From NCBI RefSeq assembly GCF_000281045.1, contig NW_008246092.1, positions 457,091-521,090 of the forward strand: a stretch of 64,000 nucleotides of DNA, read 5' to 3'. The notes beneath the pieces are model-generated. The model had not been told where the DNA came from. It saw only the letters and a program-made list of their open reading frames with translations, and made no database searches. This stretch comes from Saprolegnia diclina VS20 (lineage: Eukaryota > Oomycota > Saprolegniomycetes > Saprolegniales > Saprolegniaceae). Shown here in pieces: positions 48,180 to 59,505 of the stretch (within the stretch, counting starts at the first letter, position 1; every line of letters begins with the position of its first letter). The position numbers were made by a program, and so were the translations under genes.

Positions 48180-48868
48180 ATGGCGACGGAGGCGGGCGCG
48201 ATCCACCCGCTCGCGATCGCCGTGGGCGTCCTGCTCCTCGTGCTGCTCCTCGTCCTCGTCTCGGCGTCGTCGCACCAGCGCGAGAAGCTCCAGTACATGG
48301 CGAAGAAAGCCTTCCGGAAGAAGCGCTCCGAGCCGCAGGCCGGCGCGCACGAGAGCTCGTCCGTTGTCGGCGCGCTGCCGTCGTTCGCCAAGGCTGCTGC
48401 CGAGACGGGCAATGCGCGCATGCTCCAGCGCTGGGTCTCGTCCCATGGCGCCGACATCAATGCGCGCAGCAGCGAGAACCTCACCGCGCTGCACTACTCG
48501 GCACGGGGCGGCCACACCGAATGCATGAGGTACGCACGATCTGCAATCGTCCTTTTCCTATCGCGTCGACTAGAATACTTTTGGAAGCCGGCGTCCACGT
48601 CAATGTCGAAGACGAACGCCACGTGACGCCGTTGCACATGGCGGCCGTCGGCGGCTACGGCCTCGGTGTCAAACTGCTCTTGGACTACAAGGCGGATCCG
48701 TTTGTCGAAGACGCCAACCACAACACCGCGCTGACGGTCGCTGAAGCCGGTGGCAACGTGGGCTGCGCGCGCCTCCTGCAGCGTGCGATGGCCAAGGCCG
48801 CGGCCGCCGATGGCACCGACGCGTCCAACCTCACGCTTCGTGGCGGCGCCCTCGACTCGCAGGTTTAA
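48180..48868 (+). CDS. Membrane-anchored ankyrin-repeat protein
   Basis: Two exons (48180-48529, 48574-48868) total 214 codons plus stop. An N-terminal hydrophobic segment (PLAIAVGVLLLVLLLVLVSA) acts as a signal anchor and is followed by a basic stretch. About four ankyrin repeats follow: LPSFAKAAAETGNARML, GADINARSSENLTALHYSARGG, VNVEDERHVTPLHMAAVGGY and VEDANHNTALTVAEAGGN. Ankyrin repeats bind other proteins; the partner is unknown. The protein probably sits on an endomembrane with the repeats in the cytosol. Confidence 0.85.
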
Positions 48869-48988
48869 CTGCTCGTTCCCTTTTGCCCCCTTGAATGTAC
48901 TTGTGTGCACTCGATATCCTGTCGCCGACTCGTACCAAGGAAGATGCACTGAAAGATGTTATGTTGGTGAAGGCAAATAAATCATAGC

Positions 48989-50119
48989 TTAGGCCGCGGC
49001 GTCGGCGCGGCAGGGAAGACAAATGTACTGTTTGACGCTGGGCGACGTCCGCGCAATGCCGCACGGCCGGCAGAGCATCATGCGGCACGTGGCGCAGACC
49101 CGGCGCTTGCGGAAGAGACCAAACTTTTTGCGGCACCCGTGGCAGCGCGCCTCCTTGGCCTCCGAGTCGCGCAGGCTCGTGACCGACGCCATCGCCGACG
49201 ATGCGTGCGACGCCGTCAGCTGCGCGTTGCTGCTCGCGTTGCTTTGGCTCAAGCGCGGCGTGTCCATGTCACTTTCGTTCTCGGTACTACTGCACGACAC
49301 GTCCGAGTTGGCCTTCCGTCGACGCAGCTATAACATAGCATCATCAATATCAACATCAACTAGCGAATAGACATGCATCTAGTTGTCGTACCTCTGTGGT
49401 CGGTGGCGGCGGCGACGTCGATGGCAGCCGGCGAAGGTGGTGGCGCGCGTCCGGCGCGAGCCCGAGGTAGCTGCGCACGACGAGCAAGACAAGGTGGATG
49501 CCGAGGAGCAAGCACGCTATCCTGGCCGTCGTCGCAACCACCGTGTCGACGCGTATCCTGAGCGAGTGCACGGTCGCGGCCGCCAACTCCGACCAGTTCA
49601 TGCACGACGAGGACGGCGCTGCAACCGCATACACGAATTCGGACGGCACCTGACCTGGCGTGCGCACGTGGAGGCGGTACGTGTACTCGCGGCTGTTGTC
49701 AATCTTGGTGTCGTTGAAGTAGAGCAGCGGCGACGCCGCCTCCTCGACCGAGAGCGCGGTCCACTTCCAATTGAGTGCGCGGTCGGGCCGACGCTGCACA
49801 CGCATGATGAGCGTCGTGTGAAGCATGCATGCCTGCGTCCTACCTCAAGCGCGTAGAGGTGGCCGGCGTCGGGCAGCGGGACCCAGTCGAGCGTGATGCT
49901 TGCGCACGTGCGCGTCGCGCGGAGCTCGGGCGTGGCCACGTTGGACACTAATGAGCCCATGGGTTGCTGCTCGTCGAGCTCTTGGGATTGCGTACCTGCG
50001 AGATAGTCCTTGGCCGACTCGATCCAGGCGGCGAGGCCGCTTGTCGTCGCGGTGGCTGGCGCCAGCAAGAGCAGCGTGGTCGAGGTCACTAGCGCAGTCG
50101 TGCGTCGCCGAGATGGCAT
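48989..50119 (-). CDS. FN3-transmembrane-FYVE-like fusion protein
   Basis: Three exons (50119-49844, 49793-49392, 49327-48989) join in phase 0 to 338 codons plus stop. A cleavable-looking signal peptide (TTALVTSTTLLLLAPATATT) starts the protein. A fibronectin type III-like domain follows (TPELRATRTCASITLDWVPL, TYRLHVRTPGQVPSEFVYAV). Then comes a membrane segment (IACLLLGIHLVLLVV), a Ser/Thr-rich cytosolic linker, and a C-terminal zinc finger of FYVE-related spacing (CHGCRKKFGLFRKRRVCATC, CRPC, CLPC). FN3 usually binds proteins on the luminal or outer side, and FYVE-type fingers bind phosphoinositide or protein on the cytosolic side. The combination is not one I recognise. Confidence 0.8.
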
Positions 50120-51666
50120 TTCGAGAGTGGCGGCGACTGACCTCTGTCCACTTGTATTATAATATTTTCGCGCGACCATGGTCTGTATGGATCGCGATGT
50201 AATTTTATTGCACACGGTGGAGTGCTTTTTTTTACCAAGGACGTGCTTTTTTACCAGATGAAGAATCTTTCCTACAAATACCAAGAGGTCGAGGCAGATG
50301 GTATTTTATTTCGTTTCGCATAATCTCGATCGCCTTCAACAACACCGAGCCGCGTCTTCTCTTATCCTTGACGTCACTCACGCGGTAAGCATGGGTCATG
50401 TGCCTGTTGACGCGATGGGGTATAAGTATCGTCCGTGTGTACACTCAGCATTCGCCTGGACGCCAACTCGGATCACCGACTAAAGTTGACTGTCCTCACG
50501 CCTGTCGACTGAGACGCCGTACCGTACTCTTCGGAGGAAGAGAACGCCATCCTGGGTTGCTGTCGTCGGACAGTCGCTTGCCACTGCTGCAGAAAGGTGT
50601 GGTGGGCAGCCGGCCTCGTCGTTCGACATCAACGCACTCGGAACTGGCCTTCTTCGCGTGGCGTCGTCGCGTGCGTGCCACGTCAGTGCGATATGCGTTC
50701 CAGGTCATCCGAACTTGACGCGAAACGAACTTATTGTTTGAGAATTATGAAAGCCAGATCGGGAGCAGATCGGGAGGTTCTTGCTGCGGAAGCATAACTT
50801 TGTACCGAAACGGCAAACTTGTCGAAAAAAGTCGTCGATCGTCGTGCCGATCCAGATCTGAAAACGAGTCTGGTATCCACGCCATCCCTAAAAGTGTTCC
50901 ATTGACAACACGCAACGGCATTGACAACCCCATCAGGCTGTCGGATGCAAATGAGAGTGCACACATCGGCCAGGCCTACCCTTATCGAAGTATTCGTTCG
51001 TCTCGAACTTAAACCTTAATCCAAGACGACACTCCACACCGTGGGTGACAGACCACCCGAGGTACACACACGCCTGAAGCGTTCCAGCGCATTACGGCAG
51101 CGACGCCGCACTGGATGTGACCTACGAGTTTTATTCGCACATGCTGACTGAAGGCTTGAGACCGTGCACGAACACAATGGTGGCCATCACGGGCACTGCA
51201 TGTGTCGATGCCCCTCAGCATGGTCAGCTGTCAGCTCTGGAGCGAAATGGCGCGAAAATTTAACCAGGCGGACTCGTATTGTTGAACTTCAAATTCAGAG
51301 CATGTTTGCTCTTCCTTCTGCCGCCAATGTGCCGTGTTGGCGCGAGGAAGCGAGGTCAAGGTCCAGAGCCTCGTGCTCGTGCGGTGCTGACGGCGCATTC
51401 TGTTCGGAAAGCTCTCGCTATCACCCAGTGGTCGATGTTGAAGGCCGTGCATCGTACAATACAATAGTTTAGGTAGTATACAAATATCCAGTCTGTGCCG
51501 AATATTATTATCGAGGCTGGGCCAGGCGTCGATATTATTCTGCAGTATATTGATATGGACGTATTAGGATGATTACAATCCCATGGCAGGTGTCTTTTTT
51601 TTTAATTGTCGGCGGCGGTGTCTTTAAATCCTTCTTATTCTTCAAAGCGGGTCGCCGTTCGAAATT
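50120..51666. other. Long intergenic region, no supported gene
   Basis: About 1.5 kb between divergent genes. Numerous short frames exist on both strands but none has splice-consistent coding character or recognisable motifs. T-rich runs occur at 50225-50255 and 51595-51606. It may hold an RNA gene or decayed sequence that I cannot recognise by eye. Confidence 0.4.
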
Positions 51667-53560
51667 ATGCAAGTTTCTCAGGGGACGCCGGCTAGCTACG
51701 GCACGATGAACCTCACGCCCGGCTCGCTGACGTCGACGCCGTCGGTCCGCATCAAGAAGGGCGGCCGCATGCTCTCGCTGACCAACATGATCCGCCAGAG
51801 CAGCCAGCGCAAGGTCTTCAACCCGTTCTTGTACCAGACGCCCAAGCTCACCAACTACGAGTGCGTCAAGATCTTGGTCATGTGCATCTTGCTCGTACCG
51901 CTCATTCGCATCGCGCTCGTCATCGTGCTTGGCGTGCCGATCCTCGTGCTTGCCTTTCTCGGCACGATCGGCCACAAGCGCCTCGACGAGGACGGCCACG
52001 AACGCCCGCTCGCCAAGTGGCGCCGCGCGCTGGTCTACCCGATCCGCGGCCTCCTCCGCCTCCTCCTCTTCGTGCTTGGTTTCTACTGGATTGACGTCAA
52101 GTACCCGGCCGCGAAGCGCGATATGGACAAGACGCAGCTCATCATTTGCAACCACATTTCATTCATCGATGGCATCTTCATGGCAGCCCATTGCTTCCCG
52201 AGGTAAAAGCCTTACGTGCATGGCCATGCATGCTCATACTCGCGATGCTAGTGTTGCGATCCGCAGCGACATGGCCGACATCCCGCTCGTCGGCAACGTC
52301 ATTCGCGCGCTCGACCCGGTCTTGATTGAACGGTACTGCCGTGTCCATGCAACCACGTCTGGTCTCACATAAACGCGACGCAGGAAGACGGCCGCAGGGC
52401 GCAAGAAGGCGTTCGATGACATCCGCAACCACATGATCGACGAGGACTTCCCGCCGCTGCTCATCTTCCCGGAAGGCACGACATCGAGCCAGGACTACTT
52501 GACCAAGTTCAAGCGCGGTGCGTTCGTCGCCGGTCTGCCCGTGCAGCCAGGTCCTTCGTCTTCGCAATTCCTCTTGCTTGTGTTGCTTACATATCTCGCC
52601 TAGTCATCTTGCAGTACCCGTACAAGCACTTTGACATTAGCTGGCCGCCGTCGGTCTCGGCCGGTACGTCATCTCCCGAAACACACATACCGACATGTGG
52701 ATGCTAGCGTACCTCCTCTTCCGCATGCTGTGCCAAGTGCACATGTCGATGCAAGTGACGTACCTTGAGCCGTATTCGCCGTCGCCCGAAGAGCAAGCGT
52801 CGCCCGATGTATATGCAGAGAACGTCCGTCAGTACATGGCGCAGGCCATGGGCGCCAAGTGCACCAACCACACGTTCGAGGACGTCCGCTTGCTCTGCCA
52901 GGTCGGCGAGTACGCCGAGAAGCACGTCGTCAACCACACGACGATGGGCGAGATCTACCACTTGACGCAAATGTCGGTCGAGGAAATTGAGGGTCTCGTG
53001 CGCCGGTTCGCGGCGACCGACAAGAACGGCGACGGCCAAATCAGCTTGGAGGAGCTGCAAGCGCTCTTTGACGAAGACCCGGACTTTATCAAGCGGCTCT
53101 TCGACTTGCTCGACCAAGACGACAATGGCTCGATCGACTTTCGGGAGCTCTGCCTCGGCCTCTCGACGCTCAACGCCGAGCCCAACACACCAGACCCGAT
53201 GAACGTTGTGAACCTCACGCGCTTTGCCTTCAAGCTCTACGACTCGGATGGCAACGGTACGCATCATCCGAACGAAGTGTCTGATGGATCGTATGTGTAG
53301 GCAAGCTCTCGCGGATGGAGATCACGCACATGCTCAAGCTCACGCGGTCGCTCTCGGGGCTGCCCGACAAGGCTGTCGACGACCTCGTCCAGTCCTTCGA
53401 CACGGACGGCGACGGCCACATCTCGCTTGACGAGTTCCAGCGCATGGCGAAGGAGAACCCGGCCATCTTGGACGACGTCGTCGACCGCCTCTCGGCGCTG
53501 CAAACCCTCGACTCGGCCGCCGACCGTGCAATGTCGCGCGACCCGGCCGACCACGTCTAG
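51667..53560 (+). CDS. LPCAT: Lysophospholipid acyltransferase with EF hands (LPCAT)
   Basis: Six exons (51667-52202, 52252-52332, 52384-52550, 52604-52663, 52708-53256, 53301-53560) total 550 codons plus stop. Membrane segments (ILLVPLIRIALVIVLGVPIL, LLRLLLFVLGFYWI) precede the PlsC acyltransferase domain with catalytic CNHISFIDGIF and the FPEGTTSS motif. Four EF-hand loops follow: DKNGDGQISLEE, DQDDNGSIDFRE, DSDGNG and DTDGDGHISLDE. This is the layout of animal LPCAT1/2, which re-acylate lysophosphatidylcholine in the ER or lipid droplets. The EF hands suggest calcium control. Initiation at 51667 has the first ATG of the frame. Confidence 0.93.
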
Positions 53561-54273
53561 AACCGAACTGTGTGTGAGCCATAGCCAAGACGACTGGAGC
53601 CCTTGGCCACCTTCATATATGGAACCGATGGAAAAGTGGTCGTCGGGGTGTTGCGTTCTTATTGCGTTGCCATCTATCTGGACTTCACCGCGCGGTACAT
53701 TGGGCCGTTGAAAAACCTCGCGCCTAGCGTAGCATGCTGTCGCGTTAGCCTCACCGCGTCGGGCCGGGTCGGCGTCTCCCCCGAGCCACGTCGCCAGGCC
53801 TCCGGCCGCTCGGAGCTGCATCTTCGAGATTCGCCTTCTCTTCGAAAGATCGCAGCCGATGCGTAAAACGTCTCGGTAAAACGAGGTAAAATAGGGTAAA
53901 ACAACCTACCGTTGCATACATTAAAAACACCCAAGTTTACACCGAACAACGCGATTTCGCCGGGTAGAACGCCTTGGATGCCAAAGGTCGCCCCGGATAC
54001 TTGTTAACAAGACATTATGTCATGCTCTAGAGGTGCTTATGGTCGCGGAAACGTACGGGGATAGACATTCGCGTGCTGTCGCCAGCATAGAGTGGCGTGC
54101 AATTAGTCGAGTGAGCACCTCGCGCTTTTACGCCGAACGTTCAGCGGAAGAACGGCGGTGACCATCACTTGTCATCGCCATTTTAACCAATCAGCGACGG
54201 CGAATTTGTCGAAGAGTACGCCGACTTGCAGCGAAGCCGAGCCCCCATTGACGCAAATTCTCTACCGCCTGCC
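53561..54273. other. Intergenic, promoter of the R3H gene
   Basis: No supported gene. It holds four spaced GGTAAAA words at 53867-53905 and a CCAAT box at 54187, about 85 bases before the next ATG. Confidence 0.45.
53867..53905 (+). repeat. GGTAAAA words at about 10-bp spacing
   Basis: CGTAAAAC, GGTAAAAC, GGTAAAAT and GGTAAAAC occur in succession, each about 10-11 bases from the last, close to one helical turn. Related words occur near 10.6 kb. Confidence 0.6.
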
Positions 54274-55638
54274 ATGATGCTCTCGTCCCCGCGCTCCGTG
54301 AGCGACGTCTCGATCGTCGACGAAGAAGACTACGACGGGCTCTCGTCCGACTGCTTCTCCGAGACGGGCTCGGAAGGCCCGATCGGGCCGCTCGTGGACC
54401 TCGCGCCGCTCGGCGCGCCCTCGATGCACGAGCGCAAGGAAATCCTCAAGCAGTATGGCCGCGTCAACATCGCCCGCGAGCGCATGATTGCCGCGCACTT
54501 GATTGGGTCTGCGCAGCGCCAAATGGTACCGCCGTACTTGGCGTCCAAGCCGCCGCCGATCGGCCGCCGGACGCAGAACCGGTAGCCGCCGCCATCGCTG
54601 CGTCGAGAGGCGTACATCTCAACGCGATGACGTAGGTACTTTAACGACCACCACTTTGGCAACCGCGCTGCCACCGCGTCGCTGGACGAGCTCATGGAGC
54701 ACATGGCGATTTCGGTCGAATGGAAGTACGTTGCAGTCGCAGCGTGTAGCCAGAGAGGCTTATGCGGTGCGTAGGAGCAACTTTCAAAAGTTGGCGCAGC
54801 CCGAGAACGAAGCAATTGCGGATGCATTCCGGTCCGTCAAGGAGCCGGCCCACGCGCGCTCCAACAGCAACCAAAACCAAACGCACCGCGCGCGCCGCCA
54901 GGACGCCTGGCGCGGTACGCTTCCGCGGTGACGCCCGCGCGTCAACGGATTGCGTAGAGGCCGACGACATGTTTACGCGCATTGATCGCCGCGCGCGCTC
55001 GGTCCTCGCAGCGTCGTTTGACGCGATGCACATCTACATCCAGGCGATTGAAGACGTTGTTGTGCACTTTGTCAAGGTACCCACACAACTTGTGCGGACT
55101 CAATAACCCTACCCACGCGGTGTAGTGGAACGAAGTCGTGTCGACGGTCGAGCTGGACCCGGTCCTCGCCAACATGCTCTCGGGCCCGATGCGCGTCATT
55201 GAGACGACGCCGCTCGTGCGCGAGACCAAGGCCGGCGGCTCGCGGACGCGCCCTGCCAAGCACAAGGACACGGTGCTCGTCTTGCCGCTTCTCGAGTCGT
55301 CGTACCACCGCTTGCTCATCCACGCCGTGTGCCAGTTTTACGGCCTCGACTCCAAGAGCCACTTTGACAAGACGGCCAAAGCCAAGATCATGCGAATTCG
55401 CCGGCCGACGCGCCGACAGCACCATGCGGGCATCGCCGTCTCGCTCTGCGCGTTCCTCTTCCACACGTTGTACGACCACGTGCCCGAAGACGACGTCGAC
55501 GCGGCCGCCGTCGTTGAAGAAGAAGGCGCAAGCAACCAAGACGAGGCGCCTCTCGACGACAACCAGAGCGACTGCAGCGACGATAGCTACTGCGTCGTGG
55601 CCGCCGACGACGCGCTCGAGGCCGTCGCGCACGCATGA
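54274..55638 (+). CDS. R3H-domain protein (R3HDM4-like)
   Basis: Five exons (54274-54581, 54636-54725, 54775-54914, 54958-55076, 55126-55638) total 389 codons plus stop. The N-terminal half contains RYFNDHHFGNRAATASLDEL and a following helical region that fit the R3H-associated N-terminal domain. The R3H domain is at about residues 240-320 (LPLLESSYHRLLIHAVCQFYGLDS), with the R-x-x-x-H pattern that binds single-stranded nucleic acid. An acidic tail follows. R3HDM4-type proteins have no firmly established role; RNA or DNA binding is likely. A CCAAT box precedes the ATG. Confidence 0.85.
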
Positions 55639-56244
55639 GAGGCCCATGTCCTGTATATTACGTGTGCAGCGTACGACAACAAAAGATTGAGCGCATTTAT
55701 GAGGTGTTCTCTTACTCTTACGTAAATACATATACTGTAGCACTCAATGCTACGTGTGGGTGTAGCTGCAACACCCACACGTTGCGTTCCGCAGAGGCCT
55801 CCAGACAGAAGGTGCAAGCCGAAGCTGTTGCCACACCATAAACAGCAGGGCGATGACACGACCACACCGCAATCAACGAGCGAATCGGACCAGGGGGAAG
55901 CGAGTGTTCACGTTGGTCATCGAAGAGCTAGAACAATATCAGTACTAGTACATTGAAGCTGGAGCGGCGTCTCCTTCCCTAACCCCTGGCGAACAAGCGG
56001 CGTCCCACGGAGCTATTGCGTCCTTTCCAGGGTCTTGTGAGTGATGGTAGCGCCGTTGGGGGCCACAGCTGTGCATACGATCCGCTGGGACTGGCATCGT
56101 ACTAGTACAAGCGAGTGGCGCTGGTTGGTGTGGGCAAGGATGGTCGCCAGCGACCTTCATTCATGCACCCAGCACCTGCACTCACGCGCATCAACGCTGC
56201 TTGTGGCCACACAACGCTCACTTTCCATTTTGCCTTCCAGCAGC
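55639..56244. other. Intergenic, no supported gene
   Basis: About 600 bases between two genes on the same strand. An in-frame extension of the next gene reaches back to an ATG at 56044 but shows no coding character. Nothing else is recognised. Confidence 0.4.
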
Positions 56245-57777
56245 ATGAGCAGCTTTGCCGACGCCGCCAAGCAACTCGCGTCGATGACGACGACGGCCAA
56301 CGGCGCGCTCTCGCACGCATCAACCTCGAGTTCGCGCGTCGACTTGTTCTCGGGTGTGCTCCGGGGCACGGAAGAGGCGCGCATCCAGGCGCTTCTCGCC
56401 GCGTCCTACAAGGAAGATGCGCTGCACACGCTCAAGATCGTCGCCTACTTGCGCGACGTTCGCGGCGGCAAGGGCGAGCGCCAAGCCGCGCGTTTGGCGC
56501 TGCACTGGCTCGCCAAGAACCACCCGAACGTGCTCTCGCACAACCTCAAGCACTATGTCAGTGTGTATGGTCGGTTCGATGACCTTCTCGCCGTCATGGG
56601 CACGCCGTTGGAGGCGACGGCGCTTGGTATCTGGGCCGACCAGCTCCGCGACGACCTCGGAAACATCAAGGACGCGGACGAGAAGCAACCCGTGAGTCTA
56701 TGCGCCAAGTGGGTGCCGTCCGAAAAGAAGGCAGCTGACAAGAAGACGCGCGTGCACGCCAAGCTGGCCAAAGTCATGGGGCTCTCGAGCGCGGACCTCC
56801 GCAAGACGTACCTCTCGCCGCTCCGGGCGCATCTGCAGCTCCTCGAGCGCCACATGTGTGCCAACGAGTGGGACAAGATCGACTTGAGTGCTGTCCCGAG
56901 TGTTGCCATGCACATCCACGGCAAGCCCAACCACGCATTCCAGCGCCATTTGCCAGAAACGTTTGCGACGTGGAAGGCCGGCTTGAAGACGGGCGAGACC
57001 AAGGTCAATGCGTCCGTGCTCTTCCCGCACCAAGTCGTGTCGCAGTACTTTGGCCCGTATGACGCCATGGCCACCGATCTCGACCCGCTCCTCGAGGCGC
57101 AGTGGGCGGCTATGGTCGATCACGCCAAAGACCTTGGCACGCTCAGCCGCACGGTTGTCATGTCGGACGTCTCGGGCTCCATGAATGGGCTGCCCATGAT
57201 GGTGTCGCTCGCGCTCGGCATCCTCGTGTCGTCGCTGGCCGCCGATGAGTACAGAGACCTCGTCATGACGTTCGACTCGACGCCGACCTTCTTCCACGTG
57301 CAAGGCGACTCGCTCTTGGCCAAGGTGCAGTGCCTCGCGGCGGCGCCGTGGGGCGGCTCGACCAACTTTGTCGCAGCCCTCCGGCTCATCATCGCTCTCG
57401 GTCTCGACAAGCAGATTGCCCGTGAGAAGATGCCGCAAAAGCTTATTGTGATTTCCGACATGCAGTTTGACGAGGCCGACAACGCATTCGAGACCAACTA
57501 CGACGTGCTCAAAGCCGAGTTTGCCGCCGCAGGCTACGACGTGCCGCAAGTCATCTTCTGGAACGTGAACGGCAGCACGACGGACTTTCCGACACTGAGC
57601 TCGGAGGCCAACGTGTCGCTCATCTCGGGCTACTCGCCGAGCGTCATGAAGGCGGCGCTCGCCGGCACAAGCACGAGTCCGCTCCAGACGATGCTCACAG
57701 CGATTTTGGACGCGCGCTACGATTTGATTACACTGCCGCGATCCGATGACGACGACGACGACATGGAGATTGTCTAG
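56245..57777 (+). CDS. DUF2828-type protein with vWA-like domain
   Basis: Intronless, 510 residues from the ATG at 56245 (MSSFADAAKQL); the frame stays open upstream to an ATG at 56044, but that extension looks non-coding. The N-terminal part is DUF2828: LRDVRGGKGERQAARLALHW, HYVSVYGRFDDLLAV, LCAKWVPSEKKAADKKTRV. The C-terminal part is a von Willebrand A-like domain with a MIDAS motif (VVMSDVSGSMNGLP, DxSxS) and PWGGSTNFVAAL, ending in an acidic tail. The overall plan resembles the TROVE/Ro60 helical-ring plus vWA arrangement, so RNA or protein scaffolding is possible. Such genes are widespread in plants, fungi and oomycetes with no settled function. Confidence 0.9.
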   Translation: MSSFADAAKQLASMTTTANGALSHASTSSSRVDLFSGVLRGTEEARIQALLAASYKEDALHTLKIVAYLRDVRGGKGERQAARLALHWLAKNHPNVLSHNLKHYVSVYGRFDDLLAVMGTPLEATALGIWADQLRDDLGNIKDADEKQPVSLCAKWVPSEKKAADKKTRVHAKLAKVMGLSSADLRKTYLSPLRAHLQLLERHMCANEWDKIDLSAVPSVAMHIHGKPNHAFQRHLPETFATWKAGLKTGETKVNASVLFPHQVVSQYFGPYDAMATDLDPLLEAQWAAMVDHAKDLGTLSRTVVMSDVSGSMNGLPMMVSLALGILVSSLAADEYRDLVMTFDSTPTFFHVQGDSLLAKVQCLAAAPWGGSTNFVAALRLIIALGLDKQIAREKMPQKLIVISDMQFDEADNAFETNYDVLKAEFAAAGYDVPQVIFWNVNGSTTDFPTLSSEANVSLISGYSPSVMKAALAGTSTSPLQTMLTAILDARYDLITLPRSDDDDDDMEIV

Positions 57778-58126
57778 TGTTTGGATTTCATTCTATTTAT
57801 ATACACATTAACCGGATGGCGTGTCTGCTGTCTTTGAAAGTGATCGTAATTCGCGCGGAAAAAATGACCACTCGTGCCTTCTTCATGCTGGCGTGTATTC
57901 GTGTATGAAGGGTGTATATCATGGGTCTAATTTCAATACATCGTGGTGTCTAGACTGCAACCCGTGGATATGAAAACCTGAATATGACCGAAAGCCGAAA
58001 GCCGATTGGTTGTTGCCAGCGGGTTGTTGCGACTTGACAATTGACCGTCAAAACAAGGTCGCCTTGAGTTGCGCGTGCTATCGCCAACCCCAGCCATTGC
58101 CCGATTTACCCCTACGCTTGACCGTG
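57778..58126. other. Intergenic, promoter of membrane protein gene
   Basis: AT-richer than the flanks, with an ATTGG box at 58005 about 120 bases before the next ATG. No coding frame is supported. Confidence 0.4.
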
Positions 58127-59125
58127 ATGGAGACGTCGTGGGTGGATGCCAACGGCCTCGCGCTACTCTCCGACGTTGGTCGCTCCATGAACTTGACCGG
58201 CCACGCCTACACCATGCTCCTCGACGCGGCGCAAGCCAAGCTCCTTGACTACCGCGACAAGGACCCTCTCGTGTACTCGGTCTCGCTGCTTGTCGCTGGC
58301 CTCATGGCCATCGTCGTCGGCTACATGGCACTTCGTTTTCGGCGCGCTGTGCTCGCATGTGTTGCGTACATCATTGTGCTCGGCGTCCTCTGCTTTATCA
58401 CGGGGAGCGACCCGTTCGCACCTCTTGCCGTCCTCGCCGCTGTCAGTCTCGTCGCGGTCCTCGCGCGCTCGGAAAACCACTTGACGCATGTGCTGCTGCT
58501 TCCGTCAGCAGCGGTTTTCCGCGCCTTCTCCACATACTGCCTTGACGGTCTACACACCAGCGCGACGACTCTTCTCGACGTCGTTGCGGACGCCACAAGC
58601 CTCGACATGAGAATTCTTCTCATCGCCTTTGCACTCGGCAGCGCCGGCATCTACTGCTACAACGGTCGGTTCGCGGAGCGGATCAAGAGTGCGTTTGTCT
58701 TTGTCTCTCTCGCAGCCGTGCTCAGCGCGTGGCTCTCGGTCGTCTACGCGCTCGGTCTGGCGTGCCTCCTCACGTGGCTGCAGAGGTTTGACTGGGCTCT
58801 GCTGGCGATGATACTCTGCGCTGAGTTTGCATTCGTCGCCATGCCAACGACGCCCGTGGTCCTAGTGCTTCGCGATATCGGCGGCATCTACGTGCTCGCC
58901 GTTCCGGGGCGACGCCTCATGGTCAAGCTACTGACCATGGGCCTTGACGGTGTCGCTATGTTCGCTGGAGCGACCCCTTGCTGCGTCTTCCTTGCCAACC
59001 ACATTGTCCCGGCGGTAACTGGATTCAAAATCCCCAACTCTGTCACGGGAGTTTTCTTCGGAATCGTCTTCATGCGCTTAACCAAGCAAGCTACCCCAGC
59101 CTCGCAGGAGCCGGCGGGAAATTGA
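58127..59125 (+). CDS. Polytopic membrane protein of unknown family, copy 1
   Basis: Intronless, 332 residues from the ATG at 58127. After a polar N-terminus (SWVDANGLALLSDVGRSMN) there are about eight to ten hydrophobic segments, such as YSVSLLVAGLMAIVVGYMAL and VLACVAYIIVLGVLCFI. It has no visible signal peptide or catalytic motif. It is a paralogue of the next gene, sharing VDANGLA-x-x-S ... RSMN-x-T ... AY, a basic stop after TM1, and GIYxYxGRxxxxxxxxF in the middle. I do not recognise the family; a transporter or channel-like role is possible only from topology. Confidence 0.82.
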   Translation: METSWVDANGLALLSDVGRSMNLTGHAYTMLLDAAQAKLLDYRDKDPLVYSVSLLVAGLMAIVVGYMALRFRRAVLACVAYIIVLGVLCFITGSDPFAPLAVLAAVSLVAVLARSENHLTHVLLLPSAAVFRAFSTYCLDGLHTSATTLLDVVADATSLDMRILLIAFALGSAGIYCYNGRFAERIKSAFVFVSLAAVLSAWLSVVYALGLACLLTWLQRFDWALLAMILCAEFAFVAMPTTPVVLVLRDIGGIYVLAVPGRRLMVKLLTMGLDGVAMFAGATPCCVFLANHIVPAVTGFKIPNSVTGVFFGIVFMRLTKQATPASQEPAGN

Positions 59126-59505
59126 GTTTAAACGGGTTATACTATAGACTACGATTGTTCCTCGATACTGTGCGTTCCATTCGACGCTGAGACCCGTCTT
59201 GTCGCTCCCAACATTGCGCCATGCAATACATGTACGGCCCAGAGCGCAGTCCTGTTGCGTCTTCTCATCGCAGCATGTAAGCTCTCCGTTCCCGCAACCC
59301 TAGCATCGAACGCAGTGGCAAATTATTTATTAACGCCGTAGCTAGGATAATAGTCGACCAATCGACTGAATCGTAGTCGTTGTAGTGTTGTCACAAATTA
59401 GTCGACAACCAAGCAGCACAACCGAGTGCCGAATCGTCAACATCTGTCGTATCCGGATAATCCACTCACAATCGGCGAGGCCAGTTTGCCTTTTGCACAA
59501 CCGGA
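59126..59505. other. Intergenic between tandem paralogues
   Basis: AT-richer spacer with ATCCGGATAA at 59451, about 50 bases before the next ATG. No coding frame is supported. Confidence 0.45.

Noticed and set aside
50120-51666. Short frames in the 1.5-kb spacer
   Set aside because: None shows splice-consistent extension, a recognisable motif or a convincing start context.
54226-54585. Upstream start for the R3H gene at 54226
   Set aside because: The codon there is TTG, not ATG; the first ATG in frame is 54274.
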